Assembly: GCA_029255685.2 (NCBI GenBank)
Contig: CM055314.2
Location: 2,188,399-2,252,398, forward strand
Reading direction: 5' to 3'
Length of the DNA stretch: 64,000 nt
Origin: Silene conica
Lineage: Eukaryota; Streptophyta; Magnoliopsida; Caryophyllales; Caryophyllaceae
Shown here: positions 43,658 to 55,912 of the stretch, in pieces
Layout of the letters: every line of letters starts with the position of its first letter
Position numbering within the stretch: the first letter of the stretch is position 1
Position numbers and translations under genes: made by a program
Notes under the pieces: generated by a model
Database searches by the model: none
What the model was told of the DNA's origin: nothing
What the model saw: the letters and a program-made list of their open reading frames with translations, nothing else

Positions 43658-46600
43658 ATGTCTACGTCTCCTAAATCACAAAAGTTGTCACCAAAGAGTT
43701 CGAAGTCTCCAAAGGCGAAGGTTAAAGAAGATTCAAGCAAAGAAATTTCACCAAAAAACAATAAACATTCATATTCTAGAAGATATTGGAGACCTAAAAA
43801 AGGTAAATGTATATTTCATTACAATGTTAATTAATACTTATTTGGTTTCTATATCATATTATTACAAACTTTAAACAAAATTATTATGTTAATGCATGTT
43901 ATAAGTTTGTAGATTTTGTAAAAGGCAAATTCTTATTTTAGACGGGCGATTTCCCGTCTAAAATCGGACGGACTAACTGTAGCTATTTTTACAATAAAAT
44001 GGTTACCATTTTCTTGATAAAATATTACCATTATTTTCAGGGTAAAGAGTGACAAATTTGAGATATAACATTTTATTATTAAATGGTTACATTTTATTAA
44101 AATGATAGTAATATTTAGTCCACCTTATTTTGATCAGTCTAAAGTAAGAATTTCCGTAAAAAGATGTATTGCATTTTTGTAGGTGGTGCAGGTGGAAAGG
44201 GAACTTGGGGAGGTATATTAGATATTCAAACAAGTTATGCAACCGATCAAAATGACCCAAATTACAATAGTCATGAGGTAAATATAGTCTATTTTTATAA
44301 TTTTTTTTGTTCTAAGTTTTATTATATATTTTCTTTTAGTTACTCATAACTTTTAAATGTAAATGTCACAATAATAATGGACATTAAAACAAGGTTCACA
44401 AGCATGAAATTCGCTCTCATCACAAATTGGTTGACCAATTATCAGTATGATGGAGAACGTAGGTTATGTTTGTTTAACATCGAATTAATTTCAGCATAAC
44501 CAGATTGTAACGGCAGATTATAAATGACATATTTTAACAGAATGTTTGACTAACATATTATAATTAGCAGAATTAATTTGAGTGTTTGATAACTAACAGA
44601 TTATGTTTAGTAGATTGTTAGTTTTCTTTGTAAAATGTAGTAAAATTTTCTAGTTTAGAATATGCTAACTAATATGCTGGGTAAGCAGCACATTGTTTAA
44701 CAACACATTGACCCCAAATATCCTGTTTCGGTATGTTATTTACCAAACACTCAAATTAGCATATTGACTGGTCAAACCTACTAAAAATTGATCAATATGT
44801 CGTTTCCCAAACATGGCCTTAGGCTCTGTTTGGCAAACGGCATAAGCAGATTCATAATAGCAGATAACGTTAACATAATACGGTTAGTAGATTTTAATAG
44901 CAGGTTTGACTATTAAATTAAATTAGCAGATTAAAAACTGGTGTTTGGTAAATAGCAGATTACATGATAATTAGAGCGGTTTCATGTATAAATTGAATAT
45001 GATAATACAATATGCTGCTATTAACAGCATATTAAAAAAGAGTAGATTCCGACCAATATACTATCAGACTATGCTGTTTACCAAACACGTGAAAATAGTA
45101 GATTGATTGGTCAACCTACTAATTATGCCAGAATCTACTAATTTCTTTCAATATGCTGTTTACCAAACAACGCCTTACCTATTTCAAAAATGTTTTGTAC
45201 CGCACTTGAAAAATAATTATGGACCAACTCATCTTGTTTTTGATTAATTTGCATATTTACATAAAAAATATATAATTTCATCTGTCACAAATTCAAGTTT
45301 CATATAAAGTGAATATGTTTTTTTTTCTTTTGCTAGGAAGTTGAGTTTTTAACTCCAAGGAGAACTAGTGAAGCATTAGAGCGGTATAAGAAGCAATCAA
45401 TTATTATTATCGAAGAGTACTTTGCTAACGATGATGTTATATCGACTGCAAATGAACTAAGTGATGTCGGAATGCCAAATTATGATTATTATTTCGTTAA
45501 GAAACTCGTTTCCATTGCCATGGATCGACATGACAAGCAAAAAGAAATGGTCGCGGTTTTACTATCATCTTTATATGCAGACGTGATAAACCCGGCTCAA
45601 ATTTATAAGGGATTCTCAAAATTAGTCGAGTGTGTTGATGATTTAGCGGTCGATATTCCCGATGCAGTCGATATACTATCGATTTTTCTTGCACGGGCTA
45701 TTGTTGATGACATACTTCCCCCCATTTTCTTGAAAAAACATCTTGGAAAATTCCCGAAACAATCAAAGGGAATTGAAGTCCTGGTAAGAACGGAGAAATG
45801 TTATTTATCCGCGCCTTACCATTGTGAACTAATCGAAAATAAATGGGGCGGAGACAAGAATAAAACGGTCGAGGATGTTAAGGGGAAGATCAGCAATTTG
45901 TTGAGAGAATACATTGTGAATTATGACAAAAAGGAAGCATGTAGATGCATCAAAGACTTGAATATTCCATTTTTTCATCACGAGATCATTAAACGTGCTC
46001 TGATAATGGCGATGGAGAGACGACAAGCTGAAAACGAGATAATAAACTTGTTGAAGATGATTGCTCAAGAAAATTTAATCAACTCGAGTCAAATTTCAAA
46101 GGGGTTTAATCGATTGATCGATAATATTGACGACTTATCATTAGATATACCAAATGGAAGAAATATTTTACAAAGTTTGATTTCGAAATGTTCATCCCAA
46201 GGATGGCTTTCGGCTTCTTCGTTGAAGTCATTTTCCGTTGAGCCGAAGAAATTGTTTGTCGAAGAAAGCATTGCAAAATCGTTCAAGAAGATCGTTGAAA
46301 CGATGATTCAAGAGTATTTTCTGTCCGGGGATACGATTGAAGTGTATAATTGCTTGGAATCGGAGAATTATAGTTCATCCTCTGAACTGAATGCTATATT
46401 TGTTAAGAAATTGATAAATCTTGCAATGGATCGTAAAAATCGAGAAAAGGAAATGGCTTCGATACTCCTTTCATCGTTATGTTTACCAGCTGATGATGTC
46501 GGGAATGGATTCATATCGTTGATGGAGTCAGCAGAGGATACATCTCTAGATAATCCGATAATTGTTGAAGACTTGGCGAAATTTATTTCTAGAGCGATTG

Positions 46601-47172
46601 TTGATGAAGTCGTTTCTCCTTGTCACTTAGAAGAGATAGGAGCGCCGTTTATTGGGTTACAAAATTCTATTGGGTATAAAATAATTCAACTTGCAAGCTC
46701 GCTTTTAAAAGCGCGACTATCAGGAGAACGGATATTAAGGTGTTGGGGAGGTGAAGGAAGTCGAGGGAACGGGAACGGGGGGTGGGCAGTTGAAGATGTT
46801 AAAGTGAAGATTGAGAAATTGCTTGAAGAGTATGAATGTGGAGGTGATATAAGAGAAGCATGTAGGTGTATAAAGGAGTTAGGGATGCCATTTTTTCATC
46901 ATGAAGTAGTGAAAAAAGCTTTGGTGATTGTAATGGAGAAGAGAAATGAGAGGTTATGGAGGCTGCTACAAGAATGTTTTAATTCTGGGCTTATAACTGT
47001 GAATCAGATGACAAAGGGATTTGGAAGGACTGAGGAAGCTCTTGATGATTTGAGTTTAGATGTACCAGATGTCAAAGTTCAATTTTCCCGCGCTTTTGCA
47101 AAAGCGACTGATTTAGGCTGGTTAGATCCTAAGAACATCCACGTTGAAGAAGATTTATCATCAGGGTGCTGA
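43658..47172 (+). CDS. MRF: MA3 domain-containing translation regulatory factor (MRF, PDCD4-like), 691 aa
   Basis: MA3-domain proteins of this group bind eIF4A and adjust translation, in plants under energy limitation through TOR/S6K. Exons are 43658-43802, 44183-44277 and 45337-47172 (TGA), with GT-AG borders and frame kept. The N-terminus is Ser/Pro/Lys-rich with SPKS repeats, then the family signature GGAGGKGTWGGILD across exon 2. Four MA3 repeats follow at about residues 95-212, 255-370, 390-505 and 565-680. In each the helices carry EYF/EYI, MDR/MER and KGF...DDLSLDIP-type motifs, and FFHHE is present in repeats 2 and 4. Repeats 1+3 and 2+4 are most alike, as expected. Length is close to the Arabidopsis relatives (about 690-700 aa). 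No disruption was seen. ATG 43658 is the first in-frame start after a TAG. Confidence 0.93.
43926..44155. mobile_element. MULE-like MITE in MRF intron 1
   Basis: Ends CAAATTCTTATTTTAGACGG and the inverted GTCTAAAGTAAGAATTT are family ends. The flanks GTAAAAGG and GTAAAAAG form an imperfect duplication, and the interior has TGGTTACCATTTT-like inverted motifs. It is similar to the 38642 element. Confidence 0.65.
44464..44818. mobile_element. older PIF/Harbinger-like MITE, MRF intron 2
   Basis: Left GGTTATGTTTGTTTAACATC and the complement of the right end (GGCCATGTTTGGGAAACGACA) are degenerate inverted repeats. It stands head to tail with the fresher element at 44822. Confidence 0.5.
44822..45174. 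mobile_element. PIF/Harbinger (Tourist-like) MITE, 353 bp, MRF intron 2
   Basis: Ends GGCTCTGTTTGGCAAAC and GTTTACCAAACAACGCC, flanked by TTA (44819-44821 and 45175-45177). The interior is rich in CAGATTA/TAATCTG-like blocks. Confidence 0.82.
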
Positions 47173-47379
47173 GAGGATGTCCTCTTCTCCTCTCAGCATT
47201 CTGAGCAAGAGGAAGACATCCTCTGTAAATGGAGATGTACTTGTCTTCGCCCTTGTACCAAATAAGAGATGAAAAATTGTAGTGGGTATATTTAAATGGT
47301 GAAAAAGAAGGTATAGCAAAAAAAAAGCTTTTGTTAGTAGGAAGGGAATTAAGGAAATCTTTTCATATATATTTTGTTT

Positions 47380-47470
47380 TGGCCGCATGGCCGGGTGGTA
47401 AGGGAGGTGGGGGACTGTAAATCCTTTATTCCCCAGTTTAAATTGGGTGTTGCCTTATTAAAAAAAAACA
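47380..47470 (+). mobile_element. tRNA-derived SINE (tRNA-Tyr-like head) with A tail
   Basis: GGCCGCATGGCCGGGTGGTA resembles the 5' half of a class II tRNA. GGGGACTGTAAATCC resembles a tyrosine anticodon arm (GTA), and CCAGTTTAAATTGGG resembles a TpsiC arm with a mutated B box. A run of A follows at 47461-47469. It does not fold into a full acceptor stem and is treated as a SINE and not a tRNA gene. Confidence 0.5.
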
Positions 47471-48270
47471 CAGAAATAATCCTCTTTGATGTGGCAAAAA
47501 CGAAAAAAAAAGTAGATAGTGGAGAGTGGATAGATAAAAGATAAGATGAAGTGTCAAAAATATAAGATAAAAGAGAAGAAATAAGAAGATGAAGCCATCT
47601 TCTTCAGTGTACATGCATGCTCTAATATGTCTACTTCCTTCAAATCCTTACATCTTCACCAAACTCATCATCTTCTTCTTCATCATAATCAACCAACATA
47701 CATTAGTTTCGATCTTTATACTTTACACACAAGGTACGACAAAAAGTTGAAAGCGGATACGGCTACGGATATATTTTGAGAAATGGGATCTTGCAAAAAA
47801 ATTAATTGTTTCAATTGTATGTTTAACTGAGACACAAATGTTGCATATACAAAATAAAAAATATTCATATATTTCAGTAATATATAAAATAACCTTAGAT
47901 GTTACCTTGTCTTTCTTCCTTTTTTTTAGAAGTATAAAAAAACTTATTAATCAATTGATTTAATACTAAACTCGTGAAATATTATCGAGATCATTAACGA
48001 TGAAATAATTTTCTACAAACTTTAAAATTACACATATCGATGGTGTTTTTTCGATCGCACGCACCTTCTACAATTTTATTTTATTCATATTGACGAGTTA
48101 TATGTAAAACAAAAACTTGTTGTAAACGGGTCAATTAAATATATTCATCACTAGGTTCGAAAGTAAAGTCATTCTCTTAGAAATCGGATATTAGTATTAT
48201 TGCAATTCATAAGCAAGAAACACCAAAAAAAAAGCATTATCTCATACTACAATTTTTTATATTCGTAACA
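47471..48270. other. intergenic, no gene seen
   Basis: AT-rich, with no coding region or clear transposon end. It ends at the first copy of the target duplication of the following LINE. Confidence 0.5.
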
Positions 48271-48284
48271 ACAAAGCATTGTTG

Positions 48285-48936
48285 TTATGATTGCCATTGA
48301 TAGAAAATTCCCTCGAATTGATGGCACTTCGAAGAGGGTTTATGATTTGTAATAACGGGGAATTATAAGGGACAGTACGGGAAGAGAACTGGTGTCCTTT
48401 GCAGAGAATCTGGGAGTAGCAACTGTTACCAGGGCTGAATTGATGGCACTTCGAAGAGGGCTTATGATTGCCATTGATAGAAAATTCCCTCGAATTCACA
48501 TACAAACGGACTCAAAGGTGATTGAAGGATTTCTGAAAGACTTAGACAAGGAGCTTCTACCTACGGCACACACTCATCTTATTCTTGTTTGTCGAGCTTT
48601 CTTCTATGAAACGGATAGGCAAGCAGAAATACCCCATGTTTACAGAGAGGCTAATTCGTGTGCAGATTGGCTAGCAAATTTAGGGGTGAATCAGGATGTG
48701 AAGCTACGTATATTCGAGCCTAACCATACGCCGGGTCCTCTTCAGCCCCTCATTGATTTAGATGCCCGTGGCGTGGCATGGCCGCGTCTGGTCCCAAGTA
48801 ATAGCGTACCGTAGTTTGTCGTAGTGTAGTTGCGTTTTGTTTGTTTGTTTCGTGCTTTCCTGTTTTTTCGTTTCCTGTTTCTTGTTCGACCTTGTAATGG
48901 GTTTTCCCACGTCTTTACACCAAAAAAAAAAAAAAA
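48285..48936 (+). mobile_element. 5'-truncated L1-type LINE (RNase H domain) with poly(A) and 14-bp TSD
   Basis: Flanked by ACAAAGCATTGTTG at 48271-48284 and 48937-48950 and ending in a poly(A) run, the product of target-primed reverse transcription. The open frame 48392-48814 is a plant LINE RNase H domain (RVT_3 type), with RAELMALRRGL carrying the catalytic Glu, HIQTDSKVI the catalytic Asp, and REANSCADWLANLG. The first 90 bases are a scrambled copy: 48285-48321 repeats 48463-48497 and the next 30 repeat 48440-48470. The open frame and perfect duplication point to a young insertion. Confidence 0.88.
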
Positions 48937-49139
48937 ACAAAGCATTGTTGAAATTTACATAGTACTCCGTATATTGCACCTAAATGACATAGGATTGCAG
49001 ATTTTTCAAGGGTATGGAATTATCCATAAATCTGTAAATAATATAATCAAAATGTACAAAAATAAGCCCTTCATTTTAATACTTTGTGAGAACTAAACAA
49101 CGTTTTTCAGGTGATGAGTACCCCTTTAAAGATGTCTAT

Positions 49140-49290
49140 TTATATAAGTTTTAATTACTAGTGCATAAAGGGTTTGAAATACTACTCATATCAACAAAGT
49201 TTATTTTCTTTTCTAAAAACTCATAATAAGAACTCTATAGTTAAGCGTGTTAGCTGGGGAGTTATATTAAGATGAATATGTAAACCCACA
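49140..49290 (+). mobile_element. second 5S/Cassandra-like LTR fragment
   Basis: CTAGTGCATAAAGGGTTTGA and ACTACTCATATCAACAAAG match 42340-42395 of the first element. They are followed by AAGAACTCTATAGTTAAGCG, a degraded 5S A-box region. It is more decayed than the first copy. Confidence 0.55.
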
Positions 49291-49590
49291 TTTACACAAT
49301 CCCCTATAAAATCTAGTGCAAAATAATGGCGGAATCATTGTTGACGTGGAATTAAAAACGCAAAGAAAAAAGTTCTAACTATGATAAATCGAGAATGTAT
49401 AAAACTCTTAAGGATAAAATCCAAAATGGTTTGTCAAAAATAAATGTCACTTTTCTAAAGGAGTTAAAATAGAAACCATCAAAAGTGTTCAAGAATAAAA
49501 CTACAAAAGAAAGTAAAAAGATAGAGCAGATGTGCAAACTACTCGCTAGCTCACACTGATATCCTCGGCCAAATAAAACAAATACCTATC
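49291..49590. other. intergenic, no gene seen
   Basis: AT-rich DNA with no supported feature. Confidence 0.4.
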
Positions 49591-51208
49591 ATGTTATAAA
49601 TTTATAATGATAAGACGATATTTACTTATATTTATACCCCTTAACTATCTATTTTTATGGTCGTCTTTCGCAATAGTTGAGCTATTATATTATATATTCG
49701 CTAGTTACGGATTTAATTACTGATATTATTATTTTAAATACAAATGGGCTTAATTAGTATTATTTTGGTATAGGAGATTACAAGACGGAAGAGAATGGAC
49801 TGAAGGACGCGCTTAATAGATTAATATACAATGGAACGAGTTGAAGTATACGTGGGCCGAGTAATTAACGAACATTGCAAGCAAACCCGAAACGAAAGAA
49901 AAGCCCAGAAAATTGTGGACCTAGAAGTGTGTACGTACCTTGGGTTTTACTTTGACAAAACAATAACAAAATTGATTAAGAGGGAAATTGAAGAAACATC
50001 CACCGAAGCACAGCGAGAAGAGGGAAATTTCATTCCATCTCAAATTCAAACTCTTCCCAAATTCTATCTTTTATTGTTGTACGATTGATCCCGAGTGAAC
50101 CACAGACACCGACCTTGATCAGTTATAAATACACCGTTCCATCAGAGGTGAGATTCGGGGGCGGAATACCCAAATACTTTCGTAGAAATTGAGCAAATTA
50201 GAGTGACGATTTGAGACCTAATTGGGTCGTGAGAGCAGTAGGAGACCGTACTTGGGCGGAGTCTTAGCACACGGTCCGAGTAAGGGCGAATTTGAGGCGG
50301 TTCCTAAGGTGCGACATCCGAAGTTCCGATTACAAATTCCGGGCAAAAATTAAGTTCTCTCTACCTCTCTTGTATTCAATTTATGTTTTATTTTCGTTGA
50401 TTAATTTTAGTATTGGAAACTTTTGGTTGTTTACTGTTAATCTTTCAGTAATTTGTATCCAAAACTTTACTCATTCTTAATTGACAGTTGCGATTTTTAG
50501 CGGTAATTTGTTATCTTATTGTGGCTGAGATTGTATGCTCAAGCTATTTGTGTGTTTCAGAATTAGTTCGAGTCACATAATCCGAGTAGCAACTAGTTTA
50601 AATTAGTCCCTGCAAATTGGATATAGTTTATATTAGGAGTAAAATTTGGTCAGTTAATCTTTAGGTAGTGACGGTACCGAAGTATTAATTTGGGTTAATG
50701 ATATCTTCTTAGTTCGATAATGCTTCTAATCCGGTCTTTAGTAAGGTGTGACAAACTTACATGGGTCGGTTAGTTAAGAATCGGTCTAGGCTTAGTTCAA
50801 GGCGATTGTAATCTTAGAGAAGATAGGGAGTTCTTGTTATCTTGAGTTCCGCAATTAACCTATGAATATACTTGAAATTAGACGTAAACAATAAACGGTT
50901 GACAAGCTAGACTTACCATAAGGATATGAGCTTAATTGGGTATTTGCTTTCGCATTTCGTAGTTCCACTAGTTTATCAGTTCTGTCACGAATCAAACCCC
51001 CCTTAATCGTACATAATGTTAATAGCCGTAAATATGTAAATAAATGGTATATATGTAAGTTAGTAAATAAAGGTACTCAATAGTTAGTTAGTTTTTCCAG
51101 TCTCTCCGTGGGATCGACCCTACTTATCCTTTACTATGTTGTTATTTTTGAGGTTAAGATAGGTTTTATAAATTGTTAATTTGTATGCGCAAACGACACG
51201 TATCAACA
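49591..51208 (+). mobile_element. probable solo LTR or LTR fragment (Ty3/gypsy type)
   Basis: 50970-51200 has the layout of the end of a long plant gypsy LTR: CTCCGTGGGATCGACCCTAC, then an AT-rich tail ending GACACGTATCAACA. 50100-50340 looks like a transcribed leader. TGTTATAAATTTATAATG at 49591 is a possible start. No coding region and no clear target duplication were found, so type and limits are tentative. Open frames inside (for example 49831-50088) have no domain. Confidence 0.42.
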
Positions 51209-51399
51209 TAACCACCGCAATCTGTTGACAATCATTAGGGAGTAACTCGACGTTCTCCCAGCGATATTACACAACATAAATATTGCACAAGCATATAATA
51301 TATCAAAAATAGGTTGAAATATCATACCATATGTAATGAAAATAAATTACCAGTATCACTCTTAGAATAAGCATGTTGCATGCCTAAAAAGCAAAATTC

Positions 51400-51703
51400 T
51401 TCCAACGACAGAATATAAATAATACAGTTCAAGCCAGATTGTAACTAATTTTACGCCAAATTAATAACAACGGATATAATGTATTATAGAGTAAACTGTT
51501 GTTATTAGTTTATCTATTAATAACGGTTCTTAGTGTTTACCCGCTGTTAAAACTAATAACAACGGTCAACAGAAAAAACCCGGTGTTATTAGTTTTAATA
51601 AAATTCCGCGGCAACATAATAATCCTTTCGACAACGTTTTTCCTAATTTTCGTGAATAAGCGTTGTTGAATGGGCATTTTTATTGCCTGAATTTGTATTA
51701 GTG
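51400..51703. mobile_element. right end of a CACTA-like element
   Basis: TTTGTATTAGTG at 51692-51703 is a CACTA-type terminus. Upstream there are repeated TAATAACAACGG/CCGTTGTTATTA-like subterminal motifs in both orientations. The partner end is not found nearby, so the element is probably truncated. Confidence 0.5.
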
Positions 51704-51739
51704 ATTCTCGGAATGCGTATGTCAGGTAGGTGATCCTAC

Positions 51740-52514
51740 TCAATTAAGTAATTGCTTTGTGTTGATTTGCATATTTGTTGGGATTGTACTGCTGTGTGTT
51801 CTTGTATACAGCTGATATCGGTGTTGGTGTTCACGCAGTGAATGACGAGGTTGAGATTTGTGGAACATATGTGTGGGACCGTTGCGGGAAACGACTCTCA
51901 CTCCTACCGCTCTTCTGGGACCCACCACCGAGAAGATGTGCACAGTAATGATTTGGGTATCCCTTGCCGCGAACAAGTGGGGGATGATACGCTGAGATGA
52001 TTTAGTGACTTTGGTTGTGACGGTGTGATGGTACAGTTGTGCGTTGTTGGTTCATGAGGGCGTGATTCAGGTTATTGGTATTGTCTATTTGAGCAATGTG
52101 ATTGTATTCTCGGGTCTTCACATGTGTCTATTAGTATACTTGTACTGACGTGTGTTTTGTGTGTTCTGTGTGTTCGTTCCCTATATGTGTCTGCGGTGAT
52201 CAATTGTTGTATGTAAATGGTGAGCAGTGCGATAGTTTCAGGTGTGAGTACTTGGATGATGTGCTTGCTGAGGTACTTGCTTGTTGTGCCCGGGACAAAT
52301 TGACAAGAGGAGTCTTCATAATAGCCATCAACTATCTTGATAGGGAATAATGTTTGTATTTCTTTTTATGTAAGGTTGTTTAAACATTGTAACAACTTAA
52401 TAACTGTTCTTTTATGGTCCATTTGATATTTACTTTCCTCAGAAACCGAGATGGTAGCGCCCCGGTGACTGAGGAAGGCCTAGCTAAGACTCCTTGGAAA
52501 TCGGGGGTGTTACA
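51740..52514. mobile_element. Ty3/gypsy LTR-like fragment
   Basis: Ends with ATCGGGGGTGTTACA (52500-52514), a frequent gypsy LTR terminus. 51840-51990 matches 5943-6200 in reverse complement. No internal coding region. Confidence 0.45.
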
Positions 52515-52529
52515 CCTTCACTTGTCTTT

Positions 52530-52977
52530 GACAAAAGTTTGAGACGTGTGAGTTGTGTACTTTTGTTTGGTTGTTGAGACTATTTAGGGCAAAAGCCAGG
52601 ATATACTTAACTTGGGCCTCAAATCGACTCGAAAGACTAGACTCGCCAAGACCTTGCCCTTGAACAACTAGTAGATTTCCATGCTACCCATTATCATTCT
52701 ACTCTAGTGAACCGAAACCATAGCCTTTTAGTATCGATTATATCATCATGTTCATTGCTTTCTTTAGTTTGGTTTTCTTCATCACTAGTTTACATTGTTA
52801 GTTTACTCTCTTTTTAGTTTAATCATAATTGAACTTCTCTCATTTAACTAGATTTTGGCTTAATCAAACTATGTATACCTCTACACCATCCTTGTGGTTC
52901 GACCCCGATTTATACTACTAAATTAGGTTTTTACGAATTATTGTTTGATTGTGGGAATGACGACAATCCCAACATCA
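52530..52977 (+). mobile_element. Athila-like LTR 3' part
   Basis: GTGGTTCGACCCCGATTTAT, then TACTACTAAATTAGGTTTTT and a final ATGACGACAATCCCAACATC, correspond to the end of the Athila-like LTR at 55913-56000 (read on the minus strand). It ends in ATCA like that LTR. The 5' part is not identified. Confidence 0.55.
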
Positions 52978-53185
52978 TAAGTATATGGTCTCATATATTT
53001 ATTGGTTTTGCATTTCAATTTTTGTTAATTGTTGGTTATATTTAATTGTTGTAAACATGACTGAGAGAGCATCCAGTTACTCTCGAGTCCCGATTGATTG
53101 TCAATCCCGATTCTCAGGCTGTCCAGGTTGTTGCGGACTAGTTGATGCTTGCTTGGGAAATGTGCGAAACGAGCTTGATAAATCG

Positions 53186-53405
53186 TGTTAAGAATATTAT
53201 TCCTTGAATATATTATTTGATCTCAAATCAATTAGTTATGTAAAGTTTTTATATCAGTTGCTATATTTTTGTAATTAAGATATCGTTTTGATTCTAGGTT
53301 AGAATTAGTCTCCTAATACAACTCATGTACCTTGTATGCATATATACCCTTGATGTATATTTTGATATTCAATATATGAAAATTATCAACATACGTTCTT
53401 TTACA
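53186..53405 (+). mobile_element. 5' LTR of Ty1/copia element (220 bp)
   Basis: Begins TGTTAAGAATATTATTCC and ends in CA immediately before TGGTATCAG, the primer-binding site for initiator tRNA-Met. AATCG at 53181-53185 would be the 5-bp target duplication; its partner lies beyond the window. Confidence 0.65.
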
Positions 53406-53417
53406 TGGTATCAGTCG
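53406..53417 (+). promoter_or_regulatory. copia primer-binding site (tRNA-iMet)
   Basis: TGGTATCAGTCG, complementary to the 3' end of initiator tRNA-Met for its first nine bases, directly after the LTR end. Confidence 0.7.
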
Positions 53418-53453
53418 CAAACCGATCCAACTAATAACCTACAATCCTTTCCC

Positions 53454-55912
53454 ATGGCCGCCTCTGTCGCCACCCTCCCAAACACCCATGAGCCAACCGT
53501 CCCTCTCCTTCTTGTCAATCTCTCCATGGTTGACAAACTCACCCCTCTAACCTACATGTCCTGGCAAGATCAAATCGAGTCTCTTCTATTCGGTTATGAT
53601 CTCCTAAAATTTCTTAATGGCACTCACCCATGTCCCGATGCCACCATACCCGACACCAAAGACGCTGCCACAAGCAAAACTATGCCTAATCCAGCCCATC
53701 ATACTTGGCGTCGCCAAGACCATCTCCTCAAGGGCGCCATTCTCGGTACCCTTGATGCCTCAATTCATTCACTCGTCATGCGATCTGCTACTTCGCGTGA
53801 TGTCTGGACCACTCTCGCCACCACCTATGCTAATCCCTCCCGCGCCCATAGTTTAAAAATCAAAGACCGTCTCAATTCCATTCGCAAAACCAACCAATCA
53901 ATGACGGAATATATGCAATCCGTCAAAGCTTGTGCTGACAACCTTGTTGTTCTCGGAAAACCAATGGACCATGAGGATTTTATTGCTAAAATCATTCGTG
54001 GTCTGGACTATAATCAATACCGTTCCGTCATCGATGTTGTTCAAGCACGTGACGAACCCATCTCGTTTGAATCTCTCCACGAAAAACTACTCAACTTTGA
54101 CCTCCGTAACACCCACAATAACGCTGCCACAACCAATGTTCCCTCTTTTCCTGCCTCTGTTAATGCTGCACATCGCTCGCATTACCAACCCCGTCACTCT
54201 GCATCACCTCTGCACCTGCTGACTCCTCTCACCCCAAACAAGACCTCCCTTTAAGGGCAAATGCCAATATTGTGGAGCCACCTGTCACGTCTTATTTTTC
54301 TGCTACAAATTCAAGCGTGACTACCCGTCTGTTATCCTCCCTTCTGGCACCCTTAATCGTACTAATACTGCCCCTCCTCAGGCTCACACAGTCACTGCCC
54401 CTCTTCTCCCTAACCCGCCCTCATTCAACTCCACCTACCTTCTGGACAGTGGAGCGTCCAACCACATCACCCAAGACCTAGACAATCTGGCAATTCACTC
54501 TCCGTATACAGGCTGCGAAGAACTCTTAAATGGTGATGGTACTGGTCTGCCAATTTCCCATATAGGTTCATTCACTCTTTCCCTTAATTCTACTACTTTA
54601 AAATTCAATAATGTTTTTTGCGTTCCCCGCATATCTCGCAACATCCTTTCTATTTCTCAACTTTGTCACGATAATAACGCTACTTGTGAATTCTCGTCTT
54701 CCTTTTGTCTTATTAAGGATCGTCTATCGCGGCGCATACTCCTTCAAGGACAGCTTAAGGACGGAATTTACGACGCACTCTTCCTGTGTCAGCCTCTCGT
54801 GCTCATCTGTCTCAAGTGACTCACTCCCTTGATTGGCATCATAAACTTGGTCATCCTTCAATTCCAGTACTCAAATATCTACGTACTCATTTCAATTTGG
54901 CAATTACTTCTGTTTCTTTTGATAATTGTATTGCATGCTCTATTCACAAAAGTCATAAACTCGCTTTTGCTAATAATACAATTCGCTCCAATGCCCCTTT
55001 AGAACTCATTTACTCGGATGTTTGGTCGTCTCCTGTTTTGTCTTATGGTGGATTCAAATATTACATAGTGTTTGTTGATCATTTTACAAAATTTATTTGG
55101 CTATATCTTATGAAATTAAAATCCGACTCCACACAAATTTTCATTCGTTTTCGGCATCTTGTCGATTTTTTTTTAATAAACCCATATTACAGCTCTATTC
55201 TGACAATGGTGGGGAATACATTAAGCTTTCCACCTATCTCGCGCATAATGGCATCGGACACCTCACAACCCCACCCCACACCCCGGAACTTAATGGCTAT
55301 TCCGAACGTCGTCATCGATACATTGTTGAAACTGGCTTAGCTATGCTCACCCATGCCTCCTTACCTACAAATATGTGGCCACATGCCTTTGCCACCGCTA
55401 CCTATCTCATAAATCGACTACCTACACCGACTCTCAAACACTCCTCTCCCTTTCAATCCCTCTTTGGTTACGCACCCAATTACACAAAACTACGCTGTTT
55501 TGGTTGCCTATGTTACCCATGGCTCCGTCGCTATACTACTCACAAACTTGAACCTCATTCTACTCCTTGCATCTTTGTCGGATACTCACCCACGCAAAGT
55601 GCATACTTCTGTCTTGACCCAACTACTCTACGTATTTATGTATCCCGTCATGTCAAATTTGTGGAAACCTCCTTCCCTTACCCACGCCTCATCACCACTC
55701 CATCCCAATCTAACAACCTCACTGCCCGAGACTGGACTACTACCATCATTCCCACTAGTCTTCCATCCTCCACCATTCCCTCTCCTCATCAAACTCCCCT
55801 CTCTGCCTCTGAAACTCCTCCAACCAGCCCCACTACTGCTTCCTCCAGCCCCACGTTCCAGTCCTCCTCCTCACTCTCAGAAGGTCTCCCTACATCAAAC
55901 TCCCCTGCTTCC
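53454..55912 (+). pseudogene. Ty1/copia gag-pol (gag, protease, integrase), frameshifted and interrupted
   Basis: The Gag frame runs from ATG 53454 to 54254 (SWQDQIESLLFGYDLLKFL and DRLNSIRKTNQSMTEYMQ, the UBN2/gag-polypeptide domain). A frameshift before 54254 moves CQYCG (zinc-knuckle start), YLLDSGASNHIT (aspartic protease) and KDGIYD into another frame. The pre-integrase HHCC motif starts WHHKLGHPS at about 54831, followed by the integrase core with SDVWSSP. A second frameshift at the T run near 55170 shifts SDNGGEY and HTPELNGYSERRHR, which carry the second Asp and the Glu. FGCLCYPW and IFVGYS follow. The reading stops at 55913 because an Athila-like LTR is inserted there. Reverse transcriptase and RNase H would lie beyond that insertion. 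The coding DNA is much more C-rich than its surroundings. Confidence 0.85.

Noticed and set aside
47380..47455. Possible tRNA-Tyr gene
   Set aside because: No matching acceptor stem, mutated TpsiC arm (TTTAAAT instead of TTCGAAT) and an A-tail, so SINE is more likely.
49831..50088. 85-aa ORF in the LTR-like region
   Set aside because: No similarity or context for a gene; surrounded by retrotransposon-type sequence.
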